From Mycolicibacillus parakoreensis (GTDB taxonomy: Bacteria; Actinomycetota; Actinomycetes; Mycobacteriales; Mycobacteriaceae), in contig NZ_CP092365.1 in NCBI RefSeq assembly GCF_022370835.2, positions 496,001-560,000 of the forward strand: a DNA stretch of 64,000 nt. Reading direction: 5' to 3'. Under the pieces are notes generated by a model. It worked only from the letters and a program-made list of their open reading frames with translations. It searched no databases and was not told the origin of the DNA. A program made the position numbers and the translations under genes. Shown here in pieces: positions 62,458 through 64,000 of the stretch (position 1 is its first letter; every line of letters begins with the position of its first letter).

Positions 62458-63046
62458 GACGGTCGGCCACCCCCACCACCCGGGTGGTCAGATGGTCGAG
62501 CGCGGCGAGAGTCTCCGGCGCCAACTCGTTCTGGTTCTGCGCTCCGGTGATGTGGCCGACCCCGTAGGGGTTGCCGTCGGCGAACTTCAGCGGATCGGTG
62601 TATCCGGGCGCCACGATGATGCCGCCCCAGTGCATCAGCGAGACGTAGAGGCCCAGCAGCGTCGCCTCTTGTCCTCCGTGGGCGGTCTGACTGGAGGTGA
62701 ACGCGGCGTAGACCTTGTCGGCGAGCTTGCCCTGCGCCCACAGTCCGCCCAGCGAATCCATGAACGTCTGAAACGGTGCGGCGGTGCTGCCGAACCGGGT
62801 CGGTGAGCCGAAGACCACCGCATCGGCCCAGACGAGGTCCTCACCACGCGCCGCCGGCAGGTCCTTGGTGGCCGCGTAGTTGGCCGACCAGGCCGGGTTC
62901 GCGGCGAACGTCTCCGGGTCGCGGGTCTCGGCGATGTGGCGCACCCGCACCTCGGCGCCGACGGCCCGTCCGGCGGCGGCCGCCCGCTGCGCCATCGCGG
63001 TGCCGTGACCGGTGGCCGAGTAGTACACGATCGCCAGTTTCGTCAT
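62447..63046 (-). CDS. WrbA-type NAD(P)H:quinone oxidoreductase
   Basis: A 199-residue flavodoxin-fold FMN protein. It has the phosphate-binding loop YYSATGHGTAMAQ, FGSPTRFGSTAAPFQTFMD, AFTSSQTAHGGQEATLL and APGYTDP, all typical of WrbA quinone reductases that do two-electron reduction to limit redox cycling. ATG 63046 begins MTKLAIVYYSATG. It is divergent from the glutathione peroxidase gene, another oxidant-defence gene. Its stop lies inside the ptrB 3' end. Confidence 0.9.
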   Translation of the reverse strand: MTKLAIVYYSATGHGTAMAQRAAAAGRAVGAEVRVRHIAETRDPETFAANPAWSANYAATKDLPAARGEDLVWADAVVFGSPTRFGSTAAPFQTFMDSLGGLWAQGKLADKVYAAFTSSQTAHGGQEATLLGLYVSLMHWGGIIVAPGYTDPLKFADGNPYGVGHITGAQNQNELAPETLAALDHLTTRVVGVADRLSG

Positions 63047-63152
63047 GCCGGACCCCCATATCGTTGCGTAGTCAATCACATGGGACGGTAGCCGGAATGA
63101 AGTTGTGGTGTCAACTACCAATGGGCGGTGGTCGACGCCGGACACCGCCGCG

Positions 63153-63158
63153 TACGGT
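63153..63158 (+). promoter_or_regulatory. -10 element of a possibly leaderless peroxidase transcript
   Basis: TACGGT lies 7 nt before ATG 63166, the same TAnnnT-N7-start geometry as the pur genes. No ribosome site is visible. Confidence 0.5.
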
Positions 63159-63165
63159 CACGGGC

Positions 63166-63657
63166 ATGACCGCGATCACCGAGATTCCCCTGACCACCCT
63201 CGACGGGCACCCCGCCACCCTGGGCGAGTACGCCGACCGTGCCGTGCTCATGGTCAACGTCGCCTCCCGGTGCGGGTTGACCCCGCAGTACAGCGCCCTA
63301 GAGCAACTCGCCCGTGACTACGGCGAGCGCGGGCTCACCGTGATCGGGGTGCCGTGCAATCAGTTCATGGGCCAAGAGCCCGGCACCCCGGAGGAGATCG
63401 CGACGTTCTGCTCCACCACCTACGGGGTGACGTTTCCGCTGCTGGCCAAGACCGACGTCAACGGCGACGACCGGCACCCGCTCTACGCCGCGTTGACCCG
63501 CACCGCCGACGCCGACGGGGCGGCCGGCGACGTCCAGTGGAATTTCGAGAAGTTCCTCATCGCGCCCGGTGGCGCGGTCGTCAACCGGTTCCGCCCCACC
63601 ACCGTGCCCGACGCCCCGGAGGTGATCGCCGCCATCGAGGCGGTGCTGCCGCGCTGA
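63166..63657 (+). CDS. Glutathione peroxidase-family peroxidase
   Basis: A 163-residue GPx-family enzyme. The catalytic tetrad is visible as Cys36 (NVASRCGLTPQY), Gln66 in GVPCNQFMGQEPG, and Trp125-Asn126 in VQWNFEKFL. Cys64 and Cys82 are candidates for a resolving cysteine, so it is probably thioredoxin- or mycothiol-linked rather than glutathione-dependent, as mycobacteria lack glutathione. Substrates would be H2O2 and lipid hydroperoxides. A GC hairpin follows the stop. Confidence 0.92.
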   Translation: MTAITEIPLTTLDGHPATLGEYADRAVLMVNVASRCGLTPQYSALEQLARDYGERGLTVIGVPCNQFMGQEPGTPEEIATFCSTTYGVTFPLLAKTDVNGDDRHPLYAALTRTADADGAAGDVQWNFEKFLIAPGGAVVNRFRPTTVPDAPEVIAAIEAVLPR

Positions 63658-63676
63658 GCGGGGCCGACCTGTAACC

Positions 63677-63702
63677 CGCAGGTCACCGGGGTGACACCTG
63701 CG
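63677..63702 (+). terminator. Hairpin between the peroxidase gene and the next gene
   Basis: CGCAGGT and ACCTGCG form the base of a stem extended internally by CACC/GGTG, with a two-base bulge. It begins 20 nt after the peroxidase stop. There is no U-tract. It may be a terminator or, being 18 nt from the next start, an operator. Confidence 0.35.
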
Positions 63703-63719
63703 CCGGGCAGACTGAGGCC

Positions 63720-64000
63720 ATGAACGCGGAACTGATCGTGTCGCTGTCGCGGATCGGGGAGCCCACGTTGGCCGCCGTCGCGCAGTTCTGCGATGACCTC
63801 GCTGCCCGGCGGGTGCCGGCCTCGCTGTTGGTGGCGCCGCGGCTCAAGGGCGGCTATCGCCTCGAGGCGGACCCGGAGACGATCGACTGGCTCGCCGCCC
63901 GCCGCGCCGACGGTGACGCGCTGGTGCTGCACGGCTACGACGAGGCCGCCACCAAGCGGCGGCGCAGCGAGTTCGCGACCCTGCCCGCCCACGAGGCCAA
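63720..64000 (+). CDS. DUF2334/polysaccharide-deacetylase-like protein, Rv0784-like, 5' part
   Basis: The first 93 codons are visible, starting MNAELIVSLSRIGEPTLAAV and continuing LLVAPRLKGGYRLEADPETI, ALVLHGYDEAATKRRRSEFA. The pattern (variable opening, LLVAPR strand, LHGYDE) fits the deacetylase-like family to which Rv0784 appears to belong. Catalytic completeness cannot be judged because the gene runs off the right edge. No ribosome site is obvious. Confidence 0.65.
   Translation, partial: MNAELIVSLSRIGEPTLAAVAQFCDDLAARRVPASLLVAPRLKGGYRLEADPETIDWLAARRADGDALVLHGYDEAATKRRRSEFATLPAHEA

Overview
The window is high-GC actinobacterial DNA and is almost certainly from a Mycobacterium-type genome. 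It carries a complete mce4 sterol-import operon with KstR operators, a PE/PPE pair, phoP-phoR with a canonical PhoP box, and long runs of genes in the order known from M. tuberculosis H37Rv. Gene names and Rv numbers are recognised from memory of those proteins, not from a database search. No transposase, integrase, CRISPR array or rRNA was seen.

Bases 1-21910 match the H37Rv block Rv3505 to Rv3484. It starts with the cholesterol side-chain genes fadE27 (cut by the window edge), fadE26, a ferredoxin and hsd4A. Next is the ten-gene array yrbE4A-yrbE4B-mce4A to mce4F-mam4A-mam4B, which encodes the Mce4 sterol importer. Facing it are a secreted protein gene, otsA and a 54-residue gene. A cluster of two SDRs and an alpha/beta hydrolase precedes the LytR-CpsA-Psr gene cpsA. 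The block ends in a PE-PPE pair and a tRNA-Thr gene. At this point the order jumps to the H37Rv block Rv0756c to Rv0784, so the PE/PPE/tRNA stretch marks a rearrangement junction relative to H37Rv.

Bases 22225-64000 follow that second block: a decapeptide-repeat protein, phoP, phoR and a HIT protein. Two insertions interrupt it. The first (about 25.9-35.2 kb) holds an unusual enoyl-CoA hydratase, a CoA-transferase with apparently permuted domain order, two amidohydrolases, a FadD17-like ligase, two exported proteins and an SDR. The second (about 35.6-38.7 kb) holds an old-yellow-enzyme/FAD fusion and a Rossmann-fold oxidoreductase. They join the known cyp51 cluster (TetR, cyp123, SDR, cyp51, ferredoxin, SnoaL-like, adhB, ketosteroid-isomerase-like), making one minus-strand array of about 13 tightly packed genes from 44.9 down to 32.8 kb. 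It is divergent from aldA and its partner genes, and two matching 14-bp operators flank the divergent promoters. I infer a TetR-controlled sterol or steroid oxidation regulon.

Downstream are a CYP125-like P450 with its own TetR gene and a 25-bp inverted-repeat operator candidate, then the housekeeping genes purD, purB and purC. All three pur genes show the same leaderless design, a TAnnnT -10 element exactly 7 nt before a GTG start. Interspersed are ggtA, a Tat-exported esterase, another TetR, cyp126, a TDT-family transporter, an Rv0779c-like membrane protein, a full-length oligopeptidase B, a WrbA-type flavoprotein, a glutathione peroxidase and a partial Rv0784-like gene at the right edge.
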